The notes: generated by a model not told the origin, from the letters alone. Shown: positions 46,474 through 56,430, counted from the first letter of the stretch. The stretch: DNA of 64,000 nt from Ixodes scapularis (GCF_016920785.2 NW_024609846.1:118571473-118635472), one strand, 5' to 3'. Translations and numbers: made by a program.

Positions 46474-48822
46474 CGATGTTTGGCTGACGCATTGGTCACC
46501 TTCCTTTCCTATCTCAAAAGCTTCGAGCAGCTCGCGTGCTGTCTTATCGGCCCCTCTTCCCAAAATCGAGATGCGATCAAATATCGGCTCGCACGAGCAA
46601 GTGCTGCAGTGTAAAGGCAAGTGACCGCCCGAGGTTGATCGCAGCGAAAGCGCGTGTTCACGTGCTCGGTCATTAACACATCGGCCAGTCTGGCCGATGT
46701 ATACTCGACCACAGCTTAACGGGATCCTATAAACTACCCCCATCGCGCACTCGACGTACTTGTTTCTGTGCTTTACGGAACATCTATTCCTTCCCGTTCC
46801 CCTGTCCGCCACTCTGGGGCATAGCTGCAGCATCTTGCAGGGCGCCGAAAAGACAACCGGTACATCATAGCGCCCCGCAATCTTTTTTAGATTGTGGGAT
46901 ACCTTGTGTAAATATGGGATTACTTGCGGTCTCCTATTTGGCCGGTCTCTTGGTTGTTGGGGTCCCGTCTTTACCTTTCTTAGTAGCTTTTCTGCTACCG
47001 CCAACAGAACTGTCGCTGGGAAGCCCGCGGAGCTAAGCCGATCAATCTGCTTTTCAAAACTCTCCTGCAACGTGTGGGGGCAAGATTTTGCTAAGGCCGC
47101 CTGCAAACAAGATGACGCGATGCTCCTCTTAACCAACTTGGAGTGTGCGGAATCAAAGGGCAGGAGCCCTTTCTTTGTGCGTGGATGATAAAGCCAACAC
47201 ACGTGCCGCTCGGTGAACTTCATTTTCAAATCAAGATACTGCAGAAACAAGCCGTTTTGGCGCTCATGCGTAAACTTCAATCCCCCAGAATGACGCGTGA
47301 AAACGTCCAACACTGAATTGACAACGATGTCACCCGAGTTCCCTTCAGGCCTGTTGATCATCACCAGGTAGTCGTCTACGTATCTAAATACCTTGGTGAC
47401 CAAGCTCGAATCTAAATTCTCGCTAATGGTTTTGTCTATCTTCGCCAAAAAAATATCACACAACACTGGAGCTACGCATGCGCCTATGCAAATGCCCTGT
47501 CTCTGCAAGTAGTACACGCCGTCAAAGAGAATGAAGGTCGACTGTAGATAAAATCTGAGAAGTTCCAAGAAGCTATCAACTCCCACACCGCTAGCATTCT
47601 GGAAACCAACCACCCCCCTATTTTCAATACAATCGCGTACCGACGTGAAAAGGCCCCCATGGGGAATAGAGTAAAACAAATCCACTACGTCTATAGAAAA
47701 CGCAGTCGTATTCGTAAGGGTACCGGTTCTTAGGTAATCCACCACCTCCTGGGAGTTTCGCACCAGAAACGGGTCACTTAACCGCAACGAAGCCAACTGC
47801 CCCAGTAGGTACTGGCTCACTGACCGTTGCCAAGTCCCCCTCTCAGTGACAATGGTCCTAAAAGGTGAGCCCTCCTTATGAGTCTTGACCGTGAAAAAGG
47901 CCTCCAAGTGCCCCACCTTGCTTTTCTTAATTTCCCTTTCTAGGCTGTGCAACTCCAGGCCAGCGCACAACCTCAAAGCTGCACTCTTAACCTTCTTCGG
48001 GTCGGGCGACATCGCAAGGAAGTTCTTAGAAATGGCAGCGCGAGACTTAGTCCCAAACATGCCCTCCGGCAAAACCACAAACCCCCCCTCCTTATCTGCC
48101 TGAAGTAGATTAAGCCTATTTTCCTGAAGAAACGACACAACTCTCCCTAGGCTTCTCCCCCCACGCGAATAAGAACCCCTGGAACTTCGCATCAAACAGT
48201 CCACTCCCTCCAGAACACATCTGTCCCTGTCATCGGCATCAGCCCTTTCTGAAACTCGCCGGACCACAGCTAGCAGTTCGTGTGGTGCCAAACGTGGTTC
48301 AAGACTGTACTTGGGGCCCCTTTCCAAGATCTTCGAAACTTCACTGGGCAGCTGGACGTCTCCCAAAACCGTCAGGCCTCCCTGGCGTTGAGCCGGCGCA
48401 CGGGGTCTTCTTGGTAATCCAGGTCGTACACGCTGCCATAAGAACTCGGTCGCTTGCGACACCAATCGTAGATGTTCTCGATGCCTTCGGGTTCCCAACG
48501 TCGCAACAACGTCATGCAGACACAACACTTTGAGGTAGTCATAGTAAAGTCGGACTTGCCTCCAGTTCTCTGATCTCAGGATCCTACAGATGCGCATGGC
48601 ATGTCCCCTGGACGGTTGAAGACACCCGAATAGTCTCTCTACCTCGGCAGGAATCAGGTCTCGTTTGATGCAGAAAGACAGGTACCGGGCTCGGCACGTT
48701 GAAGCAGCGATGAGGTTCACACAGATGATGGCCTGTTGGCCGACGTCGTTAGTACATTGAAAAGAGCCCGCCGTAGAAGAAATGTAATGAATCAAAGTGG
48801 CAATGCAGGCGAGTTGGTTCAT
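46429..48822 (-). CDS. Penelope-like reverse transcriptase with GIY-YIG endonuclease, 797 aa
   Basis: An uninterrupted frame encodes a complete PLE protein. The RT occupies about residues 235-560: 'FFTVKTHKEGSPFRTIV' (309-325), motif A 'FSIDVVDLFYSIP' (375-387), 'GACVAPVLCDIFLAKID' (447-463) and the catalytic 'YVDD' (481-484). After a linker with Cys/His residues (CSVKHRNKYVEC, 681-692) comes a GIY-YIG nuclease: 'GVVYRI' and 'GRVYIGQTGR' (695-714), with 'ELLEAFEI' (764-771) as the expected acidic helix. The RT copies RNA to DNA; the nuclease is thought to nick the target. The ATG at 48820-48822 lies inside the upstream pseudo-LTR and the stop inside the downstream one, so the frame depends on both. 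All catalytic motifs are present, so it may still be functional. The first 150 residues have no recognised domain and the true start could be later. Confidence 0.9.
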   Translation of the reverse strand: MNQLACIATLIHYISSTAGSFQCTNDVGQQAIICVNLIAASTCRARYLSFCIKRDLIPAEVERLFGCLQPSRGHAMRICRILRSENWRQVRLYYDYLKVLCLHDVVATLGTRRHREHLRLVSQATEFLWQRVRPGLPRRPRAPAQRQGGLTVLGDVQLPSEVSKILERGPKYSLEPRLAPHELLAVVRRVSERADADDRDRCVLEGVDCLMRSSRGSYSRGGRSLGRVVSFLQENRLNLLQADKEGGFVVLPEGMFGTKSRAAISKNFLAMSPDPKKVKSAALRLCAGLELHSLEREIKKSKVGHLEAFFTVKTHKEGSPFRTIVTERGTWQRSVSQYLLGQLASLRLSDPFLVRNSQEVVDYLRTGTLTNTTAFSIDVVDLFYSIPHGGLFTSVRDCIENRGVVGFQNASGVGVDSFLELLRFYLQSTFILFDGVYYLQRQGICIGACVAPVLCDIFLAKIDKTISENLDSSLVTKVFRYVDDYLVMINRPEGNSGDIVVNSVLDVFTRHSGGLKFTHERQNGLFLQYLDLKMKFTERHVCWLYHPRTKKGLLPFDSAHSKLVKRSIASSCLQAALAKSCPHTLQESFEKQIDRLSSAGFPATVLLAVAEKLLRKVKTGPQQPRDRPNRRPQVIPYLHKVSHNLKKIAGRYDVPVVFSAPCKMLQLCPRVADRGTGRNRCSVKHRNKYVECAMGVVYRIPLSCGRVYIGQTGRCVNDRAREHALSLRSTSGGHLPLHCSTCSCEPIFDRISILGRGADKTARELLEAFEIGKEGDQCVSQTSIFLLKREVAFLSTF

Positions 48823-49007
48823 CGTTACAAAATGGAATCAGCGCGCAAACAACGAAGACACAAGGAAGAGAAATTGACAGGACAAGCGCTGGACTTCAAC
48901 TGAACGTTTATTGAAAAAGAAACTAACGAGGAAAACAAACAAACCACCAAATCATCACCCCCTCAAAACGTGCTCAAAAAAGCTACCTCTCTCTTAAGTA
49001 AAAAAAT
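48793..49007 (-). repeat. PLE pseudo-LTR, upstream copy
   Basis: Identical to 46259-46473. It carries the start codon of the 797-codon frame and joins at 49007/49008 to the inverted partial copy. The lack of differences suggests a recent insertion or one template switching event. Confidence 0.92.
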
Positions 49008-49831
49008 TCATCTTGTTTGCAGGCGGCCTTAGCAAAATCTTGCCCCCACACGTTGAAGGAGAGTTTTGAAAAGCAGATTGATCGGCTTAGCTCCGCGGGC
49101 TTCCCAGCGACAGTTCTGTTGGCGGTAGCAGAAAAGCTACTAAGAAAGGTAAAGACGGGACCCCAACAACCAAGAGACCGGCCAAATAGGAGACCGCAAG
49201 TAATCCCATATTTACACAAGGTATCCCTCAATCTAAAAAAGATTGCGGGGCGCTATGATGTACCGGTTGTCTTTTCGGCGCCCTGCAAGATGCTGCAGCT
49301 ATGCCCCAGAGTGGCGGACAGGGGAACGGGAAGGAATAGATGTTCCGTAAAGCACAGAAACAAGTACGTCGAGTGCGCGATGGGGGTAGTTTATAGGATC
49401 CCGTTAAGCTGTGGTCGAGTATACATCGGCCAGACTGGCCGATGTGTTAATGACCGAGCACGTGAACACGCGCTTTCGCTGCGATCAACCTCGGGCGGTC
49501 ACTTGCCTTTACACTGCAGCACTTGCTCGTGCGAGCCGATATTTGATCGCATCTCGATTTTGGGAAGAGGGGCCGATAAGACAGCACGCGAGCTGCTCGA
49601 AGCTTTTGAGATAGGAAAGGAAGGTGACCAATGCGTCAGCCAAACATCGATTTTTTTACTTAAGAGAGAGGTAGCTTTTTTGAGCACGTTTTGAGGGGGT
49701 GATGATTTGGTGGTTTGATTGTTTTCCTCGTTAGTTTCTTTTTCAATAAACGTTCAGTTGAAGTCCAGCGCTTGTCCTGTCAATTTCTCTTCCTTGTGTC
49801 TTCGTTGTTTGCGCGCTGATTCCATTTTGTA
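49008..49831 (+). pseudogene. 5'-truncated inverted PLE copy (nuclease part)
   Basis: Reverse complement of 46292-47115 with the same 824-bp length. It encodes about 225 codons of the C-terminal RT tail and the whole GIY-YIG nuclease, with only about two amino-acid changes (K for Q and L for H). It has no ATG at its start, which opens on a TTG inside former coding sequence, so it is not a gene by itself. It ends at TTTTGTA, short of the ACGATGAACC that the other copy includes. Confidence 0.88.
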
Positions 49832-50477
49832 GCCTGTAATATTGCACGGCTCAAGGGTACGTCATCAGCCGACGTGAACGTGACCCACAGCTCTGGTGAT
49901 CCGATACCCAGGAACGAGGCCAGACGTGGCCTCGCTGTGCGGACCCAGACTTCGTACACCTGCGACTCGTCTAGAGCGCGCTGTTTCTCGGAGGGCTCGC
50001 ACCTGTGCCGGCTATCTCAGCTCGCAATCCACGAGGTCTCTGTTTGATTGATGCTAGGCGAAACTTGAGGACTGCCATTCATGCGCTGGAGGCGGAGGGT
50101 CGGCAGGTATGACCGTCACAGCAGGGATGCCACCGTATCGAATTTTCAACCGTAACAGAAGATAAGACATGTGCTTCAGGATGCTCCAGGTGGTCCACTT
50201 TTCTCGAAAATTCCCAATGCAACTTCCTGCATGGCCTTCAACGAGGTCACCTACAACGAAAGTACGTACTGTCCTTTCATACAGCAGCGTGGGTAAAGTT
50301 TCATGTTCATGGCAACACCTACAGATACAAGAATACTAGTAATACTAGTTCATCGCACCGTGACGTCAAGTGATCAGTGCTGACAGGGGCGCTCTTATTG
50401 GACACGGACGTGGTGGCGTTTTGATGAAATTTGTTTAGAGGTCGAGATCTTTTCGCAAAACTGGTGAGACAGACAGG

Positions 50478-50663
50478 ATGCCAGGGAAGGGAGCGCGGTC
50501 AATCCTTGATGGAACGTTGTTTGAACCAATCGAAGACTCTTCGTCCGGAACCACTACCTTCAAGGCGAAGTGCCAAGCCTGCAGGAAAGTAATTTCGGGA
50601 CAACAAAAAACTTCCACTTCAAGCTTAAAGCCTCATCTCAGTTGGCGTCTCAAAGAAATTTGG
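50478..50663 (+). pseudogene. BED-finger N-terminus of hAT transposase, truncated
   Basis: From ATG 50478 the first 62 codons encode a BED-type zinc finger: 'FKAKCQACRKVISG' gives the C-x2-C pair, followed by 'TSTSSLKPHL' with the His. BED fingers bind transposon ends in hAT transposases. The rest of the transposase (dimerisation and DDE-like core) is missing, replaced by a TGTATTTGTATTT-rich repeat (about 50665-50905). The host hAT element is therefore non-autonomous. Confidence 0.65.
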
Positions 50664-50664
50664 A

Positions 50665-50905
50665 AAATGTATTGCATTATCAGTATTTGTATTTCTGCGC
50701 TCCCTAAAATGTATTTTTGTATTTGTATTTCCAAAGACTTTTTGCCTCCTTTTAAAATGTATTTCCGATACGTATCGCGATACATTTTTACAGATATATT
50801 TGAGACTTGAGTATCACTATTGTAGCAACTATTTTCATCTATCCCAGTATTTGTATTTCCAAATACATTTTTGAATATTTGTACCCAACCCGGCAACGCA
50901 ATGCA
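50665..50905 (-). repeat. TGTATTTGTATTT-rich repeat, probably a truncated hAT MITE
   Basis: Repeated GTATTTGTATTT motifs, a palindrome GTATCGCGATAC at 50775-50786 and an end reading GTACCCAACCCGG. This motif style is common in degenerate hAT MITEs. The left end is not defined. It interrupts the BED frame of the surrounding hAT element. Confidence 0.4.
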
Positions 50906-51300
50906 GCTGTTAAGTGACACTTTTAACGTTTAGGAATTAGAGCCATTCCAGGAGTGGGAATGGGCCCAGTGTCCCCATTCCTAGGAGTTGAAAGGAATGG
51001 AATTATCGAAAACTCTAATTCCCCGGAATGGAATTGGAATGGAATGGAGATGCCCATTCCGCAACACTGGTGTCGAGCGCGCCGGCTCTCCCATGCATTG
51101 CCGCGGCCGGTTTGGAAAATCGCCGTCAGGGGCGCTCTAATCAGCCTGTATGCTAGGCGCGCGCAGCTGGCGCAGGGATTTCCGTGCGGCAAGGCGGGTA
51201 GCGACGAGTTCACGCTCGCTTTCATCTGTTCTTTAGCGCTCGTGTGAGTTTATTTCAACCGTTCGTGCATGCCCGTCAGTCAGGTGACACGCGGAGACCA

Positions 51301-51548
51301 TGGGCATTGCCCCGTCAACCTCCAGCGTAAAGAAAAAGCAGAGAGCGAAGCACTGCTTCGTTCCAGGATGCACGACAGGCTACAGGTCTCCAAAAGAAAA
51401 ACACACGTTGTTCATCGTCCCGAAGGGCTTAGTCCTCTTCTCTCAGTGGGACAGGAATATTTCGAGGGGAGACACGCATCTTCAGGAAAACTCTGTGGTG
51501 TGCGCACTTCACTTCGACGAGCGGTACATCGAGCGATACTTCTCTTAA
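51301..51548 (+). CDS. THAP-domain protein, short or truncated (82 aa)
   Basis: An ATG-started frame encodes 82 residues that are almost entirely one THAP zinc finger: 'CFVPGCTTGY' (first Cys pair, residues 19-24), 'PKGLVLFSQW' with the conserved Pro and Trp, and 'CALHFDERYI' giving the second Cys and His. THAP fingers bind DNA and occur in host regulators and in P-element-type transposases. The frame ends at TAA just after the finger, without the usual C-terminal AVPTxF box, so it may be a first exon, a truncated transposase or a pseudogene. The hAT element described above ends about 230 bp upstream. Confidence 0.6.
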
Positions 51549-51628
51549 ATATCGCTCGATCCGTTTGAGATATTGCTGTATGAGTGATGTTTTGGGGCTC
51601 GTAGCGTCCTGCTGAACACGTCTGCGGC

Positions 51629-52675
51629 CAGTGTTAAGAAGTACTTTAAGTACATCGTACTTAAATTAGATTTGGGAAACTTGTACTTTACTTGAAGTAC
51701 ATTCTCTGAGTATGTACGTGTACTTTAACTTAAAGGATTTTTTGTGCTACTTTCCGAGGAAAGTACAATTCCCGACTTCAAAGCACATTCCCCAAATTGG
51801 TTTTGTTCAATTTGTATCACGAAATGACGCTTTGTCAACTCCGAAGAAATACTGGGAGGGATATTCTACTCTCATCAGAAGCGTGAGCAGACGACGCATC
51901 GCTCCGTTTGTTCTGGGGGCGGCGTTCCCGTACCTTTTTAAACTCTCGCTACTTCTCGGTCCGTCAGCGCAAGCAAGGATATCAGGAGAGCAAAATTAAT
52001 AATAATGTAGCACCTGAGACTGCATGTGGTGCGAAAAAATTTAATTTTCATGACGAAGTAAATGACACCAGAGGAGGGCGTCACAATGTTTTAAGGCATT
52101 CTCTTTTGTCTTTTCCTTCTATTTGAAAGTTCCTTAATTTTTTTCGCACCCAAATCTCAGGTGTCACGTTATGATTAATTATCACCAGCTCGCTTGCACA
52201 CGTATTCTTTTTTTTTTTCTTATTAAGTAGAGGACATTTTTCTATGGGGCTGACGTCATGCTCCGTCCTATTACATTTAACCCCCTTGGGTGCAACAATC
52301 CAGTGCAAGGGGCGCCAAAGTCAGAAAAAAAAGAGGGTCTTCTGAATTTGGCTCCATTCCTGAAAAAGAAAACTTCTCTGTGGCTACTTTACTTTATCAA
52401 ATATTCGCCGCTGTTTTTTTAGGTCATGCACCCTTGATTACCCCAGGGCAATGCATACCAATTAAAAAAAAAATCACTATAGGGGAATGAAAGGGCATCA
52501 TGAAAGATTGTGTTAAAATACTCGTACTTTACCTTCAAAAGTACATTGTACTCATAGTACTTTACTTCAAGTACGTTGTTCCCAGTGTATTTAACACAAA
52601 TTTACTCATCACGTCTCATTTACTTTGTAATTTAACTACTTGAAGTATCTCTTAGATGTGTTTTACCCAACGCTG
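51629..52675. mobile_element. hAT-like MITE with nested MITE
   Basis: Flanks TCTGCGGC (51621-51628) and TTTGCGGC (52676-52683) form an 8-bp duplication with one mismatch. Ends are CAGTGTTAAG and ACCCAACGCTG. AAGTAC/GTACTT motifs fill both subterminal zones. Inside, 52011-52163 is a smaller inverted-repeat element starting CACCTGAGA and ending TCTCAGGTG, with GGTGCGAAAAAA inner arms. No transposase. Confidence 0.7.
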
Positions 52676-52689
52676 TTTGCGGCCTTATT

Positions 52690-53520
52690 TTCTGAAATCG
52701 GAATTTCGGTTCAGCATGCACTTTTCAACACGCCTTTATGAAGCTCGCCCGATCGCGTCGTCAACAAGAAGGAGCGGGCGTCAGTGACAGATACGAGCCT
52801 AGGAATGTATGCATGCATAAACAACAATAATCCTGTGTGAAAGAGATTGTGTAAAAGACGTAAATAAAATTTGGACTGTTTTTCGTCTTCAACGGTGGTT
52901 TTCATTCGCAATCCCCGTTTTTAGATTATGCGTGGGAGAATTCACCAAAAAGCACCGGTATTGGTGAAATAAATAAACGCCGATAAACATCCGCCAATTT
53001 TTGTTATAAATAAACACCCTATGATGTATAATATATTACGAATTCGCTCACTCTCTTTTAAAATCGATTTTGTATTTCATTGCTAGTTTTCCACGTTGCA
53101 TAAAGATGTAAAGTACCAAAAACGCATTGTTTGCTTTGTGTCATGACAAATTTTCGCGTTGTTTCTCGCCAGCCATGTCTGCTCTTACATCACAGGGGAA
53201 TTGCTCCAGAAGTATCCAGCGTCCTCACACATATTTTAATGTTAAAGTGCCTGCGCCGTTGAGCGTCGATTCATTTGATAAACGTGACATAGCGGCTTGC
53301 AACGCCAAAATTCGTCCCGGCTGCTGATACCTCGTCGGACGTTTCACGTATTTCGAAAGCATAATGCACACGAAAAAAATTAAAAAAAAAAAATTGCCCC
53401 ATTTTTTTTTTTTTTAATACCCCGAGAGCGTTGCGGTGAGAAGAGAACGACTTCAAGTGCGCATTTAGCTTCGTCGACGCTCCAAAATCGGGTCGACTAT
53501 CGAATCCAGGTTTATCAGAG
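52690..53520. other. No supported gene
   Basis: AT-rich sequence with short frames only. Poly(T) and poly(A) runs lie near 53380-53416. Confidence 0.4.
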
Positions 53521-53529
53521 TTTCATTAT

Positions 53530-53885
53530 GCCACACCAATTAATTTTGTAAAAAAACACAGCCGACAAGTGGCCGCGAAAAGGTCCGCACCCAGCGCATT
53601 TCGGCCCCAGCGCAGCCAAAACGCGGCTAACGCCGCGGTCGGATAGCATACAGGCCTACCGAGGCGCCTCCTGGCGACACATTTCCCTTTCGGTGCCGCG
53701 CGCCGGCCGCCGCTCGACACACCCAACTCTCTAGCCACCATAGTAGCAGGCAGGATGACAAGGTTAAGAGGAGGGTGGAGGGGTATACCCTCCCCTCAGT
53801 ACGCTCTCATTCTCCTCCTCAAGAGCTGCGCTGAAATTCGGCGTCACAGAGAGTTGTAGACGGCTTTTATGTTTTTAAATGAAAA
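53530..53885 (-). repeat. Repeat related to the hAT target site, with minisatellite-family 3' end
   Basis: On the minus strand, GGTGGCTAGAGAGTTGGGTG then TGTCGAGCGG (53716-53745) matches 45820-45846. Further on, GGCCTGTATGCTA matches CAGCCTGTATGCTA at 51146-51159, beyond the hAT. So this is an unoccupied relative of the hAT target. On the plus strand, 53818-53875 carries the CTCCTCAAGAGCTGCGCTG ... GTTGTAGACGGC end of the minisatellite-bearing repeat. Confidence 0.65.
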
Positions 53886-54355
53886 CTAAAACATGCAGGC
53901 AAAAACGTTATTTGTTTGTTGTTGTTTTTTTGTTTTTTTTTTACTTCAGTAAGGTTGAGACACCAGCTCCCAAATTATTTAAGCAAAGCTCTGAAATGGT
54001 TGCACAGCTCCTTTAATAGAACCCATTGACTCATGGTCGAAACAGGGCTGCCGATGCCTATCATAGCTATAGCGTTGCGCAACACGGCTGGCGTTGAACC
54101 AGGCCATGGCAACACTCTGTGTATTTCGACATTTTGTTTGCTTGGGTACGTCATGTTTTACTGATATGCGAATTAGATGCCGAGTGAAGCTGCTAATGCT
54201 TTACTCCGTTCGCCCTTATGCTGAGACTACACCCAATGCCACAAGCACGAGAGCTCGAAGTCACTGGTTTGAAGCGCTCTTCCGCAGAACGAGCGCTGGT
54301 AGGGGGAGAAATCCCTCCCTTTGCTCCCCGAGGTACGCATCACATGTTAACACCT

Positions 54356-54780
54356 TCACGCTTTTGCACGGAGCCGCGCTGACATAGACACCCGGGAATA
54401 AGCGAGATTGTGCTCAGGCTGCACAACACTCCACGCCTTGGCGTGGGACCTCTTTGCAATTGGCGGTATGTTGTTCGCGTGTCCGACAACATTGCAGATT
54501 TTTCTCAGTGAGATACCGTCGGTGGCATCGGGATCGCCTAACGTGTGGTAGCCTAGCACTGCCACCGTAGCGCTGTTTCACGTGTCGTTCGGAGCACCCG
54601 AAAGAGTTTTAGATATTCATCAATGTCTTTCTCAAGCCGATCCTGAAGCAACTGGCTTTGGATTCCGCGTTCTTTGTGTTGCGCCACCCATTCAAGAGGC
54701 ATATTTCTTTTATCAGGAAGCAGTTTGTCGTCGTCTGCATCTAACAGCGCTGCAGTCATAATCGTGTGCCGCGACTTCAT
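54356..54780 (-). pseudogene. Possible Harbinger-type transposase fragment
   Basis: The minus frame 54780-54553 encodes 75 residues including 'DIDEYLKLFRVLRTT', which resembles the N-terminal 'EYxxxFRMxxxxF' part of PIF/Harbinger nucleases. The frame then breaks into another (54565-54356) without a recognisable DDE core. The assignment rests on a short motif; it could be another transposase type. Confidence 0.3.
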
Positions 54781-54799
54781 ATTTCTACTCTCGTCAGCG

Positions 54800-55670
54800 C
54801 GTATACCGTGTCCTGTTGTCGAGAATGCAATCGCTAAATCCGTCTGATAACACTGACGTCCCTTTCGGTCCAGGCCCTTTGTGTGAATTCGTGGTCCCGC
54901 TAGATCCGCCCCTCACTGACGTGACGCACATCTCTCCCCGTATAGCCGGGGTTCATACCGCTTATACATTCTACAGAAAAAGTTCGCATACAGATTAGAA
55001 CGCGAGTCACTGCGAGATCCGTGCTTTCAATTCCGCATGGCAATGAGTTCAACGAGAAAACTTGGTACGCGTCATTCGAACCGCGGATATTGCGATGACT
55101 CGTGTTTTCAAACTGCCTTTTTTAGCATGTGTGAGCATTGTGAGCCCAGCTTAAAGAATGGCCCGTGTGAATACCCCTTAAATGTGAGCCACGTTCTGCA
55201 CCGGAGTCAAGCTTCATCAAGGCGACAAGGTTGGGAAAAACACGAACATGTGAACTCATAAACGTTGACTCGGTGTATAGAAAGCCCTAAAGAGGAGCCG
55301 GAAACGGGTTTCGGAGGTGGTTTGATGGAATAGCTGACAGTTATTTGAAAAACGTGGCACTTACTCGTAAAATTCTCTTCACGTTCCAGATCGACCACAA
55401 AACAGAGTTGGATTTATTAGGGCTGATACGACAGCATCCTGCAGTAACATGCCTTCCGCAAAATCATCGTGCGCAGCAAAAGGCCCGACTGTGGAATCAT
55501 ACTGCTAGCCTGGGAATCGCCCAGAACGGGACAATAGAAAGAACAATGGAGAGGAATACTCAGACTCCGTATAGAAATGGCACACAGATGCGTTCAATAA
55601 AATTACCGCAAGCTTCGCGGCAAACGGTTTTGATAATATGGTTGATAATTTTGAAAGAATAGTGACGGAC
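54800..55670. other. No supported gene
   Basis: Several plus frames of 60-105 codons without domain content. The part after 55400 may be the decayed front of the PLE remnant that follows. Confidence 0.35.
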
Positions 55671-55689
55671 CACATCCGAAAATTGAACG

Positions 55690-56430
55690 AGCTCAGATGT
55701 TTTATTGGATGTCTCATAGAAGTGCGAAACTTCCACTAGCGCCGAGACCAGTTGCTGTGCCGTATCTCCACACCCTATCCCACAATGTTAAGCGCGTCGC
55801 CAATAACTTTGGTATGCCTGTTGTTTTCTTTGCGCCCCTTAAGCTGTCCCGACTGTGCACCTCTGTGAATAGAAGTGGTACCCCTCGAGTGGCCACTGAC
55901 GTCAGCCACCGCACCCCTTATGTCACGTGTGCCACGGGGGTTGTCTACCAGATCCCTCTCTCGTGAGGCAGAGTCTACATAGGACAGACGGGCAGGTGTA
56001 TAAATGTAAGGGCGAAAGAACCTTCCCATCCCCTTCGTTCCTCCCCCTCTGGCCCTCTCGCAATTTATTGCAGCCGATGCGGCTGCGAGCCACGTTTATA
56101 TGATATCACAATTTCAGCCCGCCACAGAAACAAAACCGTGAGGGAGATTAAGCCCCTTTTTTATATCTGTGAAAGGAGAGGAGGCGCGTGTCAGTGCGCC
56201 GTCCGCAGCTCTGAAGAATTACGATGTGAACTTTGTCATGACTTGTGGCAAGTTCGTTTTATCGAAAATGGGCGTGTGCGTGGAACCATTTTAATGGGTT
56301 GTTTTTGTGTTTTTTCCTGCTTATTTCGTGTTTTGTGCACAAACAAACTTTCAGTTGCTGTCAGCGCCGTGTCTGTCGCTACCTCTTCTACTCGTACCTT
56401 GTTTATTTTCGCGCTGTTCCCCTTTCATGA
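55690..56430 (+). pseudogene. Decayed Penelope-like element, nuclease end
   Basis: The plus strand encodes 'AVPYLHTLSHNVKRVANNFG' and 'MPVVFFAPLKLSRLC', then 'TCATGVVYQIPLS', a TGA in place of a Cys codon at about 55964-55966, and 'GRVYIGQTGRCINVRAKE'. These parallel residues 633-725 of the 797-aa PLE protein at 46429-48822, including the GIY-YIG pair, but clearly diverged. A frameshift separates the acidic-helix region (from 56138). A 3' tail near 56350-56430 (CAGCGCCGTGTCTGTC, CGCGCTGTTCC) resembles the intact element's pseudo-LTR. It is a second, older PLE lineage. Confidence 0.8.

Larger units (their letters stand above)
46247..49843 (-). mobile_element. Penelope-like element, compound inverted structure with 12-bp TSD
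   Basis: Perfect direct repeats GCCTGTAATATT lie at 46247-46258 and 49832-49843, so the inserted unit is 46259-49831 (3,573 bp). On the minus strand it consists of an inverted 824-bp partial copy (49831-49008), a 215-bp pseudo-LTR (49007-48793), the 797-codon body, and a second identical pseudo-LTR (46473-46259). The 824-bp partial copy matches 46292-47115 in reverse complement with no length change. This partial inverted duplication plus pseudo-LTR layout is known for Penelope elements of flies. The single duplication around the whole compound suggests one insertion event. Confidence 0.92.
45847..51069 (+). mobile_element. hAT element with 8-bp TSD, itself split by a PLE
   Basis: Ends are CAGTGTTGCGG and CCGCAACACTG, exact inverted repeats, flanked by perfect 8-bp duplications GTGTCGAG (45839-45846 and 51070-51077). 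Without the PLE and its duplicated 12 bases the element is about 1.64 kb. Both subterminal regions (45880-46015 and 50945-51060) carry clustered GGAATGGAAT units. An internal plus frame encodes a BED finger. A relative of the unoccupied site lies at about 53530-53745 on the minus strand. Confidence 0.85.

Noticed and set aside
49017..49694. Separate nuclease gene on the plus strand
   Set aside because: It is the inverted partial PLE copy, without its own ATG.
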